Below are positions 49,596 to 59,174 of a DNA stretch of 64,000 nucleotides, piece after piece (the stretch's first letter is position 1; each line of letters starts with the position of its first letter). Location: the NCBI RefSeq assembly GCF_014172405.1, contig NZ_WNXC01000002.1, positions 1-64,000 of the forward strand, read 5' to 3'. The notes under the pieces were generated by a model. The model ran no database searches. It worked only from the letters and a program-made list of their open reading frames with translations, and had not been told where the DNA came from. Source of the DNA: Pedobacter gandavensis (GTDB taxonomy: Bacteria > Bacteroidota > Bacteroidia > Sphingobacteriales > Sphingobacteriaceae). The translations under genes were made by a program, and so were the position numbers.

Positions 49596-52073
49596 CTACG
49601 GATTTATTTCGACAAATGCGGATGGTAATCCATCAGCGATAACACTAGCTACACTCTTCCCTTTATTCGTTTTGATACTGATCTCTGCACGGCCATTTCC
49701 AAGTTGCACTTTTCTAGAACCACGCGCAGTTCCCATATCGTCGATTAAAGTACCATCACCAGTGATCCCAAAGCTGATATAGTTTTGCGCATCCAAACAC
49801 AAGATATTGTTCTTGTCTAACACTTTAACCTGAATTACTGCGATCCCATCCTTTTCTGATACCTTTTCAAGTAACATCTTTGCGGGTTTATCCCATTTCT
49901 CCGTTTGGTATTCTTGTGTAATCTCATCGGTAAATACCTTTCCATCTTTCTTTCCTACTGCTTTAATCGTGTTCTGTCCTTCTTTAAAAGTAACCATCCA
50001 CCTCAATCCAGCCGCAGGGAAATCCTGACTATTCCGCTTTCTCTTGCCCAGGCTCTTTCCGTTTACGAAGAGTTCCACTTCATCCAGGTTGGCATATACT
50101 TTTACCATTTTTTCTTCATTCGCAGCACCCCAACGTACTGGCCAGGAATGTCCATAAATATGGATCATTGGCGCAGTTGTCCAATACGATTGGAACACAT
50201 AAAAAGCTTCCTTCTTCGTCAGATCGCGCTCTACCACTCCTTTTTGATTCATATACGGAATCGGGTTATCCGGACGAACTGGCGTTGAAAAATCTTTAAA
50301 CGGCCAGTATGCAGCACCGCTCAACCAAGGCATGTTTTCCTGCTCTTTCAAATGCCAGTCGATCAGGTTAACAATATAACTCTCACTCCAATCGCCATCT
50401 TTAGAGACGCGGGCACTACCACCAAATAAAGAGGCATCGCCTGCACGCTCATCAGCTCCCTTACCTTTAGTCACCAAACTCAAGGCATTATCCGGACTTT
50501 CTGAATGGCGACCAGCATGGCTATCTCCACCCCATTCTACATGGAGAAAATGGTCTACTTTATCAAATTCTTGCTTAGATACTTCTTTATATTCCGTGTA
50601 AATTCCACGGTACCAACCTGCCCAGATAGATGGAGAATACACATCTACGATATCTTTACAGAAATCACACCTTCTAATTGCTGTTTTTCTTGAAGGGTCT
50701 AACACATGAGACAGGTCATTCAATTCTTTCATGAACTCCCTGATTTTATGCTGATCGAATTCCGAGAAATCTCCCGGCCAATCATTTTCATTGCCCAGCC
50801 CCCAGATGATAATTGAGGGGTGGTTATAATGTTGCTCCACCATATTGCGAAGCATGGTACGTGCCTGGTTTTTATAGCTTTCGCCACCCAAACCACCACG
50901 ACACCATGGAATCTCCTCCCATACTAAAATTCCTAAACGGTCACATAAATCCAATACAATTCTGGATTGCTGGTAATGACCGAGGCGGATAAAATTAACG
51001 CCCATACTTTTCATTAACTCCATCTCCTCGCGGATCTGGTCTTCTGTCATTGCTGCAGCTACTCCCGCATGGTCCTCATGACGGTGGGTTCCTCTCAGCA
51101 ACAACCTTTTTCCGTTCAACATAAACGGTCCTTTTTTAACGAATTCAAAATTTCTAAATCCTATTTTCTCCGAATGAACTGATGTAACGCCATTCGCAGT
51201 AATGCTCATTTCTACAGTATACAGATTTGGATTATCTGTAGACCACAATACAGGATGCTTCAGTGAAGTTTCCCAAAGGTCTTTTTTGCCATAAAAGGCT
51301 TTCCATTCTTTATTAAAGCTGGCCACCAATTTCCCCTGGGGATCTTTAACCTGGAATTTAACCAATACCGTATCTACCCCATCTGGATTCAGCAATGTGG
51401 AACTAATTTTCAAAGTTCCCAAACTCCCTTTTGCATCTACACTTGCCGTTGCAAAAACCTTTTCTGCAGATACCTGAGGTACATAAACCAGGTTGAGGTA
51501 ACGGTACAAACCGCCATATACGTTGAAGTCTGAAAGATCCGAAGGGATCATTTCAAGATCACGAGAGTTGTCAGATCGGATTTCTACCGGAATCTTTCCT
51601 TTAAATTGTTTTTCGAACAAAGGATTTTTACGAAATGCGGTCACTGCATCGGTAATGTCAGCGGTCCATTCATCATAACCACCTACATGCTCGGCTACTA
51701 ATACATCATAGATATAAACTTTAGTCTTCTGTCCAGCCCCTTCAAAATGAAGGAGTGTACGTCCGTTTTTATAAGGATTACTGATGGCCAGCTGCGTCCG
51801 GTACCAACCCGGTCCCTGATAGTAATTGACATCAGGAGTTACCGCATCCTTTGCATTGAAACAATGCGGCAGTTGTACCTGCTCCCATACCGGAACACTT
51901 TCCGGATTTCCGGCTTTCACTGGCCTGATGGCTTCATAAATACCACCAAGATCACCTTTTAAAAATTCCCAATTTTGGGTTAAACGTTGACTTTTTTGTG
52001 CAAAAATCGGACTGCAAAACAACACAGCAACAACAAGCATCAGCTTTCCTATCCAGTTTCTATAATTTCTCAA
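49596..52073 (-). CDS. GH2 beta-galactosidase/beta-glucuronidase-type hydrolase
   Basis: This 825-residue enzyme has a signal peptide (GKLMLVVAVLFCSPIFAQ), a sugar-binding domain (about residues 40-200), an Ig-like domain (about 205-310) and the TIM barrel with the acid/base Glu429 (IIIWGLGNENDW) and the nucleophile Glu513 (LHVEWGGDSHAG). Two C-terminal beta domains follow, the last covering about 735-825 (GDGTLIDDMGTARGS). The exact substrate, a beta-linked galactose, glucuronic acid or mannose, is not settled by these motifs. It begins 117 bases after the FAS1-like lipoprotein gene, across an intercistronic hairpin, and is the first of the degradative enzymes. Confidence 0.92.
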   Translation of the reverse strand: MRNYRNWIGKLMLVVAVLFCSPIFAQKSQRLTQNWEFLKGDLGGIYEAIRPVKAGNPESVPVWEQVQLPHCFNAKDAVTPDVNYYQGPGWYRTQLAISNPYKNGRTLLHFEGAGQKTKVYIYDVLVAEHVGGYDEWTADITDAVTAFRKNPLFEKQFKGKIPVEIRSDNSRDLEMIPSDLSDFNVYGGLYRYLNLVYVPQVSAEKVFATASVDAKGSLGTLKISSTLLNPDGVDTVLVKFQVKDPQGKLVASFNKEWKAFYGKKDLWETSLKHPVLWSTDNPNLYTVEMSITANGVTSVHSEKIGFRNFEFVKKGPFMLNGKRLLLRGTHRHEDHAGVAAAMTEDQIREEMELMKSMGVNFIRLGHYQQSRIVLDLCDRLGILVWEEIPWCRGGLGGESYKNQARTMLRNMVEQHYNHPSIIIWGLGNENDWPGDFSEFDQHKIREFMKELNDLSHVLDPSRKTAIRRCDFCKDIVDVYSPSIWAGWYRGIYTEYKEVSKQEFDKVDHFLHVEWGGDSHAGRHSESPDNALSLVTKGKGADERAGDASLFGGSARVSKDGDWSESYIVNLIDWHLKEQENMPWLSGAAYWPFKDFSTPVRPDNPIPYMNQKGVVERDLTKKEAFYVFQSYWTTAPMIHIYGHSWPVRWGAANEEKMVKVYANLDEVELFVNGKSLGKRKRNSQDFPAAGLRWMVTFKEGQNTIKAVGKKDGKVFTDEITQEYQTEKWDKPAKMLLEKVSEKDGIAVIQVKVLDKNNILCLDAQNYISFGITGDGTLIDDMGTARGSRKVQLGNGRAEISIKTNKGKSVASVIADGLPSAFVEINP

Positions 52074-52135
52074 TTCCTAAATTTTAATGTGTTTAGCCAA
52101 AATTAAATGGCAAATTCAATCCGATGCAATACTTT

Positions 52136-52175
52136 AACCTTCAGGAGTAAAAGCGGACTTCTTCTCCTGAAGGTT
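52136..52175 (-). terminator. Large intra-operon hairpin between binding and enzyme genes
   Basis: AACCTTCAGGAG (52136-52147) pairs perfectly over 12 bp with 52164-52175, around a 16-base loop. It lies 15 bases after the FAS1-like gene stop and 63 bases before GH2. On the minus strand no U-run follows, so it is more likely a 3'-end stabiliser or attenuator that raises susC/susD/lipoprotein mRNA relative to the enzyme genes. Confidence 0.65.
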
Positions 52176-52190
52176 ATTCATAACTGTTTA

Positions 52191-53033
52191 CTATAAATAA
52201 CTATATCTACAAGGGTATACCGTTGTTCCGAAAACGTGTACCTGCCCGTTGGTCGCAATTTGCCCCGCCGAACGGTCAGAACTAAAGTCATTAATTCTCA
52301 ATGGGGTACCATCACTGTATACAATTTTCATGTTGATTTTACCATCCGGATCAAAACCTGAACCAGCACCGGTAAAATTGTAGGTAAAAACAACAGTATT
52401 GGCCGCCGCAGCTGGATCCGGAGTCGACTTAGTAACGAGATAGCTCAACATAGATTCATCTTTTTTAGCCACTGTTCCCGGAGGAAGCAAGGTCTGTAAA
52501 GTGGTATTCGACGTTATGGCATTGTTGAAACCATAATCGCCTTGAAGGATCAGATACAAAAAGTAATTTTTCACTGTTTCTTTAGAATAATCACTCCATT
52601 TTGTTGCAGGACGTGTTTTTGGTCTTAAGGTAACAGGATCCATGATTGGAGCACCATTTGCATCTTTTAACACAATTGGCAGATCAAACCAGAAACCGCT
52701 TTTAGGCAACTTCGTTTTGTCATCCAATACACGGATGGCATCATTGTGTAAAAACAGAAATGTTCTACCCGGTTTTTCATACTCAGCAAGGTCTATTCCT
52801 GCATAATCCAATCCAAGCTTCATGTATTTAAAAACCGTATCGTTCAATTTTGTGGGAACAATTGCACGAGTCTCCAGGTACTGTCTGGCAGTCATGTAAA
52901 GGTTAGGATCTAACTCCTTTTTGATGTATTCATGGTCTTTCTGTACGTCCAGACCAAACATAGAGCAGGAAGAAAGGGCCGCTGAAACCAACAGAAAAAA
53001 GGCCCCTTTTTGTATATTTTTATATTTTTTCAT
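52191..53033 (-). CDS. SusE-position lipoprotein with FAS1-like domain
   Basis: This 280-residue lipoprotein has a leader with the acceptor cysteine at residue 23 (SAALSSC). The mature part resembles a single fasciclin (FAS1) domain: YMKLGLDYAGIDLAEYEKPG, the TFLFLHNDAIRVL segment (the usual F1 strand) and the C-terminal ATNGQVHVFGTTVYP, typical of the H2 box. It follows SusD by 46 bases, the position where SusE-type surface glycan-binding proteins are encoded, so it probably binds the target glycan at the outer membrane. The FAS1 call is tentative; it could be an unrelated PUL lipoprotein. Confidence 0.65.
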   Translation of the reverse strand: MKKYKNIQKGAFFLLVSAALSSCSMFGLDVQKDHEYIKKELDPNLYMTARQYLETRAIVPTKLNDTVFKYMKLGLDYAGIDLAEYEKPGRTFLFLHNDAIRVLDDKTKLPKSGFWFDLPIVLKDANGAPIMDPVTLRPKTRPATKWSDYSKETVKNYFLYLILQGDYGFNNAITSNTTLQTLLPPGTVAKKDESMLSYLVTKSTPDPAAAANTVVFTYNFTGAGSGFDPDGKINMKIVYSDGTPLRINDFSSDRSAGQIATNGQVHVFGTTVYPCRYSYL

Positions 53034-53079
53034 TGCGATCTATTTAAATTGTAATTAATCCTTTGGAACGACGATTCAT

Positions 53080-54648
53080 TTACTCAGTATAAGGCTGATT
53101 TTGAACCAATAAACTATTAGAATTCAATACATTCCTATTCAATGGCCATAAATATTTGCGTTTATCTGTTCCCCAGCCTATTGGCGTAGCCCCTTGTTCA
53201 ATCTGACGGGTGATCAGGATCGGATCCATAAACTCCGCCACACGGTCTGTGCGGACAAGGTCGAACCAGCGTTTCCCCTCTCCAAACAATTCCAACTTAC
53301 GTTCTTGTAATATGGCTGTCTCCAGATCCTTAGCAGTTGGAAATAGATCAGCAGTATAGGCTGGAAGTCCAGCTCTGGTATGAATCAGGTTCAAATACCT
53401 TAAGGCATTCAACTGATCACCGGTTTTGTTTAAAGCTTCAGCATACAATAAGAACTGATCAGACAGGCGGTACATTGGAAGTAATACATTTAAAGTAGCT
53501 CCAAAAGTCCCGGTATAAGAATAAGCACCTGCAACACCTGGGGTATAAACACCTGGATACCACTTCCACATTCTATCCCTGGTTTTTGTGTTGATGTCAA
53601 AAGTTTGTTTCACCCGGATATCTGTCGTACTCAAAGACCAGCTGGTGAATACCTCTTCCGCAATTCTGTATGCCGTGTTGTTAGGTGAGGTAGAAAGACC
53701 AGCCATACAAGCACAACCATTAGCCGCATAATCCCAATGAATGTTCCAAATCGCTTCCACACTGCTTGCCGGATTTACGAACATATCTTTCCAGATAGCC
53801 GTAGGCTGTAAATCTGTTGCCGCACCACCTGCGCCTGTAGCTAACGCTCCTGCAGCATTGTAAACTTTTCCTGTTGGCCCTTTGGCAGCAAATAATCGTT
53901 TACTCCAGATAATGGCATTTGGATAGTCCTTTTTCCACATGTATACATCAGCCATCATCGCGCAAACCGCAGCCTCACTGATGTAAAATACTTTGGCTGT
54001 AGCACCTTTTGCCATGGTATTATAAGCGGTAGTCAGATCGGATATTACCTGATCCAACACCTTTTCCTGCGAATCTCTCGCTTGTTCCGGATCATCATAA
54101 ATACTGACATAAGGCTCTGTTCTAATTGGAGCTGCTCCCCATACCCTGGCGATGTAGAAATAAGACATGGCCCTCATCGCGTAACACTCCGCCATGTAAC
54201 TCTTTAAAGTTGCTGCCGGTAGCTCATTGGCCGAACCTGGCTGCGTAAAACTATTTACTTCAGGGAGCTTTTTGATCAATAGATTTGCACGGCCGATCAC
54301 CTGATACAAAGGACTCCAATCTGCCCAATCATTGTTCGCAGTCAGCGTATTGAAATGCATTTCATTGTCAGAATTCTTTGCATAGGTTTTAAACCTTTCA
54401 AAATTATCTGCTCTTGCATCTCCCCAATAGGTATATCGGTTAAAGAACTGTTTCTCTCCGACCATTACACGCTGAAATCCTCCATACATACCAGCCATTC
54501 CCGCTTCCGCATCGAATCTGTTTTTATAGAAATTCTCGAGCGTTCCGTCAGAAAGTGGTTTCTCATCTACCAGTTTCTTACAACCGGACGATACCATGCC
54601 CAATCCTAAAAGTGTTATAAAAAATATCTTTTTCATTCTCGTAATCAT
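53080..54648 (-). CDS. susD: SusD/RagB outer-membrane glycan-binding lipoprotein
   Basis: This 522-residue lipoprotein has its acceptor cysteine at residue 23 (GLGMVSSGC). It is built of tetratricopeptide-like helices, with the SusD hallmarks: N-terminal helices (LENFYKNRFDAEAGMAGMYG), the central ECYAMRAMSYFYIARVWG and the C-terminal QERKLELFGEGKRWFDLVRT. SusD caps the SusC barrel from outside and captures the oligosaccharide. The start codon overlaps the SusC stop by one base. The ATG at 54648 may be extended; the second Met (residue 5) could also start, giving MKKIFFITLL. The specificity cannot be read from sequence. Confidence 0.93.
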   Translation of the reverse strand: MITRMKKIFFITLLGLGMVSSGCKKLVDEKPLSDGTLENFYKNRFDAEAGMAGMYGGFQRVMVGEKQFFNRYTYWGDARADNFERFKTYAKNSDNEMHFNTLTANNDWADWSPLYQVIGRANLLIKKLPEVNSFTQPGSANELPAATLKSYMAECYAMRAMSYFYIARVWGAAPIRTEPYVSIYDDPEQARDSQEKVLDQVISDLTTAYNTMAKGATAKVFYISEAAVCAMMADVYMWKKDYPNAIIWSKRLFAAKGPTGKVYNAAGALATGAGGAATDLQPTAIWKDMFVNPASSVEAIWNIHWDYAANGCACMAGLSTSPNNTAYRIAEEVFTSWSLSTTDIRVKQTFDINTKTRDRMWKWYPGVYTPGVAGAYSYTGTFGATLNVLLPMYRLSDQFLLYAEALNKTGDQLNALRYLNLIHTRAGLPAYTADLFPTAKDLETAILQERKLELFGEGKRWFDLVRTDRVAEFMDPILITRQIEQGATPIGWGTDKRKYLWPLNRNVLNSNSLLVQNQPYTE

Positions 54649-57600
54649 TAAAATCCAACGTTAATACCTAAACCTAACTCTCTTCTTTTTGGATACTTTC
54701 CATTATCATCCCCAGGCGTTAATGCACTAGAGCTGAACTCTGGGTCATACCCAGTGTAATTGGTCCAGGTAACCAGGTTGGTACCATAGATGTAGGCACT
54801 GATGTTTTTGGTGAAAACCTTTTTCGACATTGCCGGCGTAAAGCGATAAGTAAATCTGGCGCTGGATAAACGAATAAATGAAGCGTTTTCCAGGAACATG
54901 CTGTTACCATTTGCTTTCTGACTACCTCTGGTATCTTTATCCGGGAAATATGGATAAGCAGCAATATCGCCTTGTTTGGTCCATGCATTATAAATTGCTT
55001 CCGGTAGCGCTGGTCCGTTCGAAGAACTGTTGTTCGTTAAACCTTGTTTAAAGGAATTGTAAACCTTTCCGCCAACCGTTCCATTAAAAATGAAGGACAG
55101 AGAAAACTGTTTATAGCTCAGGTTATTGATCAAACCAAAGTAAAAATCCGGTTGTGCATTACCAATCACATGACGGTCTGCATCATCAATCACCCCATCA
55201 TTATTCACGTCCAACCATTCTGTATCACCACCTTTCAGTTTTGCACCATTTGCATATAAACTTTTCACGGTGCCTGTATAAGGTTGTCCATTTAAGGTAT
55301 AACCATCACACACGGAGGTCATATAAGTTTTACCTGCAGCATCTACGGCCTCCACTACTCTTACATTTACCGGCTCTAATTTTATACCATCCGTATTAAA
55401 AGCATTGGATACATCGTAAGGGAAAACCCCTTTATTTTTCCAGCCATAAAAATCACCGATGTTACCACCTTCCTGAATCAGGTGTTTATTTCCAGCTATA
55501 AATTCCTGACCGTTATAAAGTTTTTTAATCTTTCCTTTTTCGAAGGTTAAGTTTCCGGTAACGCTCCATGTGAAATTATCAGTTTTAACCGGAGTTCCAT
55601 TTAAGGCTATTTCCAGACCTTTATTTTCAATATTTCCAACATTCACTTTTACTGTACTGAAGCCGGTTTCTTTAGGAATCTGACGATCGTACAATAAATC
55701 ATTGGTGGTTTTAATATAATAATCTGCACTTAAGTTCAAACGTCCTTTCATGAAAACGAGGTCCATTCCCAGATTCTGCGTTACAGTATTTTCCCATTTA
55801 ATCGTTGGATTTCCAAAAGTATCCATTAAAGAAGCACCGGCAACTCCACCATAGCTATTGCTACCAACTTCAATGCGTTGAATAGACTCATAGTTTCCAC
55901 TGGCATCATTACCCACAGTACCATAACTTACCCTCAATTTGGCATCATCAAGGTATTTCTTAGCCCAGCCCATAAATTTCTCATCAGAGAATCTCCATGC
56001 TGCAGATCCAGAAATAAAGCTTCCCGATCTTCTGTCTCTACCAAATCTGGAAGAAGCATCATTTCTGAAAGTACCTTGAACAATGTAACGACCTTTGTAA
56101 TTATAGCCCGGACGGAAAAAGAAGGATGCTAAGGAGTAAGCAGTTGCCCCTACCCTTTGTTTCGTTAAATCTACCATATTGGCGCCAGTCACAAAATGCA
56201 CATCTTCCGCAATTAAGTTCTTGCCTTCCAGGTTTGTAAAATCAGAACGCGTTCTGTCTGTACTAAAACCAGCTAAAGCAGTGATGGTATGGTCATTTGC
56301 AATTGTTTTGTTATAGTTAAAGAAACCCTGAGCTTCATAATATACTCTTCTGGTGGTTCCATTTCTGGCCAGATTTTCAATTCCATTCGCACTTAAAAAT
56401 CTAGGCATGAAATACACAGACTTTCCATCATCAAGCTGTGCATTAAAAGTGGCGGTGAAATTCAGGTCCTTAATAATATCATACTTTAAAGAGTTGGCAA
56501 TTTGCGCTTTGTAAGTATCCTGGGTATTGTCTTCCAGCAAAGCATTTGCTACAGGATTTCTTTTCGAATTCAGGTAACTGGTTAATGAACCATCTGGGTA
56601 ATAAATCCTGGCATAAGAAGGACGGTCGAACACTGGTCTTAAGGAGTTATTGATACTCGTAAAGTTTCCGGTTTGAAAATAATAGGAAGCATTGGTAGAC
56701 CATTTTACTTTCGGTGACACTTGAAACTCCACGTTAAATCTGGATTGTAATCTTTTAATCCAGGTGTTCAAAGCGATTCCTTTATCATCCAGGTAGTTTC
56801 CACTTCCATAATAGGTTAACCCTTTTTGTCCACCACTCACACTTAGTTTCACTTCATTACGCTGACCGGTATTTCCTAAAAGCATATCCTGAAGGTCATT
56901 GTCTGAATTAAAACTTGGATTCAATGAATCTACAAGGCCACCAGCAGTCCCATTCGGGTTTCCTGCCTGTAGTTTTCTGTAGTAGCGCAATTCAGCGGCA
57001 TTTGCCTGTGCAATTTTATGTGCCAGTTTCCCAAAAACATGAGAATATTGTGCGTCGATTCTAGCATTCCCATCTTGTCCTCTTTTTGTGGTAATCAAAA
57101 TTACCCCATTGGCTGCTCTTGCGCCATAAATGGCCGCAGATGCAGCGTCTTTAAGCACCTCGATATTCTGAATATCACTTGGATTAATAGTACTTCCATT
57201 GTCACTAATCACCCCATCAATTACATATAAAGGATTAGAACCATTACCATCTGTAGAAAAAGTTGAAGCTCCCCTGATTTTAATAGAGCCTTCTGCTCCT
57301 GGCTCACCACCATCATTCATCACCAATACCCCTGCTGCCTGCCCTTGTAAAGCATCAAAAAGGTTGATGGGCTGGCGCTCTTCAATATCCTTTGCATTCA
57401 CAGAAGATATGGCCGCCGTCAGGTCTCTTTTCTTGGTTTTACCGCCGTACCCTGTGACTACAACTTCATCAAGGTCACTCAGGTTTTCTTTAAGGGAGAC
57501 ATTGATTTCAGTTTTCGCACCTACTGGAATTTCCTGAGGGATAAAACCGATATATGTAAAAATCAGCACTTGATTTGGACCGGGTATAGAAATGGCATAC

Positions 57601-57836
57601 ACCCCATCTCCATTCGTGGAAGTGCCCACTGCGGTTCCTTTTATTTTCACACCCACACCCGGAAGTGGTACTCCTTTATCATCCTTCACAACGCCTTTTA
57701 GTTTAATTACTTGTGCAAATGCGGAAGGGGAAAATAGCATCCCTATGGCTAGTAATACGATTACGCCAACCTTCCTGATCGAGCACACTTTCCATTTGTT
57801 AGACAAATAGAGGTTCATAGTATAAATTTCCTTCAT
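54648..57836 (-). CDS. susC: SusC-type TonB-dependent outer-membrane receptor
   Basis: This 1062-residue porin imports the oligosaccharides released by the enzymes. After a signal peptide (VGVIVLLAIGMLFSPSAFA) it has a carboxypeptidase-regulatory-like domain (VVKDDKGVPLPGVGVKIKG, about 46-130), a TonB box and plug (DLDEVVVTGYGGKTKKRDL; IKIRGASTF, GVILITTKRG), and a large barrel ending REL-GLGINVGF. It lacks the anti-sigma-interacting N-terminal extension of some receptors, so control is probably by the hybrid two-component regulator. ATG at 57836 is used; a second ATG at 57818 is preceded by AAGGA and may be the real start. It is the first gene of the PUL transcription unit. Confidence 0.94.
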   Translation of the reverse strand: MKEIYTMNLYLSNKWKVCSIRKVGVIVLLAIGMLFSPSAFAQVIKLKGVVKDDKGVPLPGVGVKIKGTAVGTSTNGDGVYAISIPGPNQVLIFTYIGFIPQEIPVGAKTEINVSLKENLSDLDEVVVTGYGGKTKKRDLTAAISSVNAKDIEERQPINLFDALQGQAAGVLVMNDGGEPGAEGSIKIRGASTFSTDGNGSNPLYVIDGVISDNGSTINPSDIQNIEVLKDAASAAIYGARAANGVILITTKRGQDGNARIDAQYSHVFGKLAHKIAQANAAELRYYRKLQAGNPNGTAGGLVDSLNPSFNSDNDLQDMLLGNTGQRNEVKLSVSGGQKGLTYYGSGNYLDDKGIALNTWIKRLQSRFNVEFQVSPKVKWSTNASYYFQTGNFTSINNSLRPVFDRPSYARIYYPDGSLTSYLNSKRNPVANALLEDNTQDTYKAQIANSLKYDIIKDLNFTATFNAQLDDGKSVYFMPRFLSANGIENLARNGTTRRVYYEAQGFFNYNKTIANDHTITALAGFSTDRTRSDFTNLEGKNLIAEDVHFVTGANMVDLTKQRVGATAYSLASFFFRPGYNYKGRYIVQGTFRNDASSRFGRDRRSGSFISGSAAWRFSDEKFMGWAKKYLDDAKLRVSYGTVGNDASGNYESIQRIEVGSNSYGGVAGASLMDTFGNPTIKWENTVTQNLGMDLVFMKGRLNLSADYYIKTTNDLLYDRQIPKETGFSTVKVNVGNIENKGLEIALNGTPVKTDNFTWSVTGNLTFEKGKIKKLYNGQEFIAGNKHLIQEGGNIGDFYGWKNKGVFPYDVSNAFNTDGIKLEPVNVRVVEAVDAAGKTYMTSVCDGYTLNGQPYTGTVKSLYANGAKLKGGDTEWLDVNNDGVIDDADRHVIGNAQPDFYFGLINNLSYKQFSLSFIFNGTVGGKVYNSFKQGLTNNSSSNGPALPEAIYNAWTKQGDIAAYPYFPDKDTRGSQKANGNSMFLENASFIRLSSARFTYRFTPAMSKKVFTKNISAYIYGTNLVTWTNYTGYDPEFSSSALTPGDDNGKYPKRRELGLGINVGF

Positions 57837-58074
57837 ACTTCAGTTTTAAAAATGAGTAAATACTTTAATTGATCTTCAGCCTAGTTATTCCGGGAATCCG
57901 GTGATTTGCTGGTCAAGAGCTGGAAGCCATATATCCCTTATGACTGTGAGTGGTGGTGGTCATTTTCATCGTTAGTTCGTTTAAGTTTATTTTTGGTTAA
58001 GCTAAAGGGACGGATTATTTTTCAGGAATCAGTCGGTCGGTTTGGCGTAGTTGTCAACAGAATTGGCTCGCTGT

Positions 58075-58956
58075 TTAGTTGATATATTCGGTTACAAATT
58101 CGCGCTGATAACACAGGGGACTTTTTCCAGTTACTTTTTTAAAACACTTGTGGAAGCTTGCAAAATTATTAAAGCCACTATTGTAGCAAATCTGTTTCAG
58201 GTTGAGGTGAGCTTCGATTAACAACTTGCAGGCCTGCCCTACTTTGATCTCGGTGAGAAACTGAGAATAGGTTTTTCGTGTACGCGATTTAAAATAGCGG
58301 CAGAAAGAGTTGGGGCTGATTCTGGCTACATCTGCAATTTCTTCCAGGCAGATTTTATTCCTGAAATTGGCATAGGTATATTCATAGATATCACTGATCC
58401 GGTCTTTCTCCACTTGCTCCAGGTCATATTGAAAGCCAAATGACGCCAAGGTTTCCAGCTCACTACATTTTGAGATTTCTAATAGCGCTTGCATCAATAG
58501 AATGATCCTTTCGGTTCCTTCTGCTTCCAGCATTCTGCTCAGTAAAGCAGCCACCAGCACTTTGTTTTTGCCGGTCACCTTTACACCTCTTTTAGATTTC
58601 TCCATGACATCTTTTAAGGCCTTATTTTCTGGCAGGTTCAAGAAGAAATCCCCCCAAAGGTCTTCGCTAAAATGCGCGACTTTCACATCTGCCGTCCCAC
58701 TCTTCTCTCCACCTTCAAAATAGGCATCTTCAAATCTCCAGTAATGAGGGAGGTGCGCACCTACAAGAACGATGTCACCAGAATCGAAAGATTGAATATT
58801 ATCCCCGATAAACTGGGTGCCTTTACCTTCATTAAAGTAAATCAGTTCCAGCTCCTGGTGATAATGCCATTTATTGTTTACAAATGGTTCGACATCCTGT
58901 CTGACACTAAACGATTGAGCAGGAGCCATGGATACTTTTAGTAATTGTGCTTTCAT
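58075..58956 (-). CDS. AraC-family regulator with N-terminal cupin
   Basis: This 293-residue regulator has a cupin sugar-sensing domain (about residues 20-150, with NNKWHYHQELELIYFNEGKG) and two C-terminal helix-turn-helices (CLEEIADVARISPNSFCRYF and LKQICYNSGFNNFASFHKCF). Its start is the ATG at 58956; the upstream frame opens with TTG. It lies beside the PUL on the same strand, so it may add sugar-dependent control. Two 15-bp direct repeats are found 170-207 bases upstream of its start, and bound at a 22-bp period typical of AraC proteins. No partner operator was found before susC. Confidence 0.9.
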   Translation of the reverse strand: MKAQLLKVSMAPAQSFSVRQDVEPFVNNKWHYHQELELIYFNEGKGTQFIGDNIQSFDSGDIVLVGAHLPHYWRFEDAYFEGGEKSGTADVKVAHFSEDLWGDFFLNLPENKALKDVMEKSKRGVKVTGKNKVLVAALLSRMLEAEGTERIILLMQALLEISKCSELETLASFGFQYDLEQVEKDRISDIYEYTYANFRNKICLEEIADVARISPNSFCRYFKSRTRKTYSQFLTEIKVGQACKLLIEAHLNLKQICYNSGFNNFASFHKCFKKVTGKSPLCYQREFVTEYIN

Positions 58957-59126
58957 AATCAATAATTATTTAGTTGAAATCTGAGAGACGTTACCAAAGT
59001 AATTTCTGGTACATAATAGGAATGAGGAAGGAATAAAAAACATAGCATACTCGTTCATGAGCTCTTTGGTCTTACAGATAAATTATACTTGGTTTAGCTA
59101 AAGTAGGCCTCCTATGCTATTCTAAG

Positions 59127-59163
59127 GGGGGAAATTCTTAAGTATAAAGGGGGAAATTCTTAA
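59127..59163. promoter_or_regulatory. Tandem 15-bp direct repeats upstream of the AraC gene
   Basis: GGGGGAAATTCTTAA is repeated at 59127-59141 and 59149-59163, a period of 22 bp (about two turns). Tandem half-sites on one DNA face are the usual binding arrangement of AraC-type dimers, so this may be the operator for the AraC gene or for the hybrid sensor's own HTH domain. It ends 11 bases before the hybrid sensor stop codon. Confidence 0.55.
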
Positions 59164-59174
59164 ATGGCCAATTA

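Noticed and set aside
33528..57836. Fucoidan or sulfated glycosaminoglycan utilization locus
   Set aside because: No sulfatase gene anywhere in the cluster, although fucosidases and lyases would otherwise fit.
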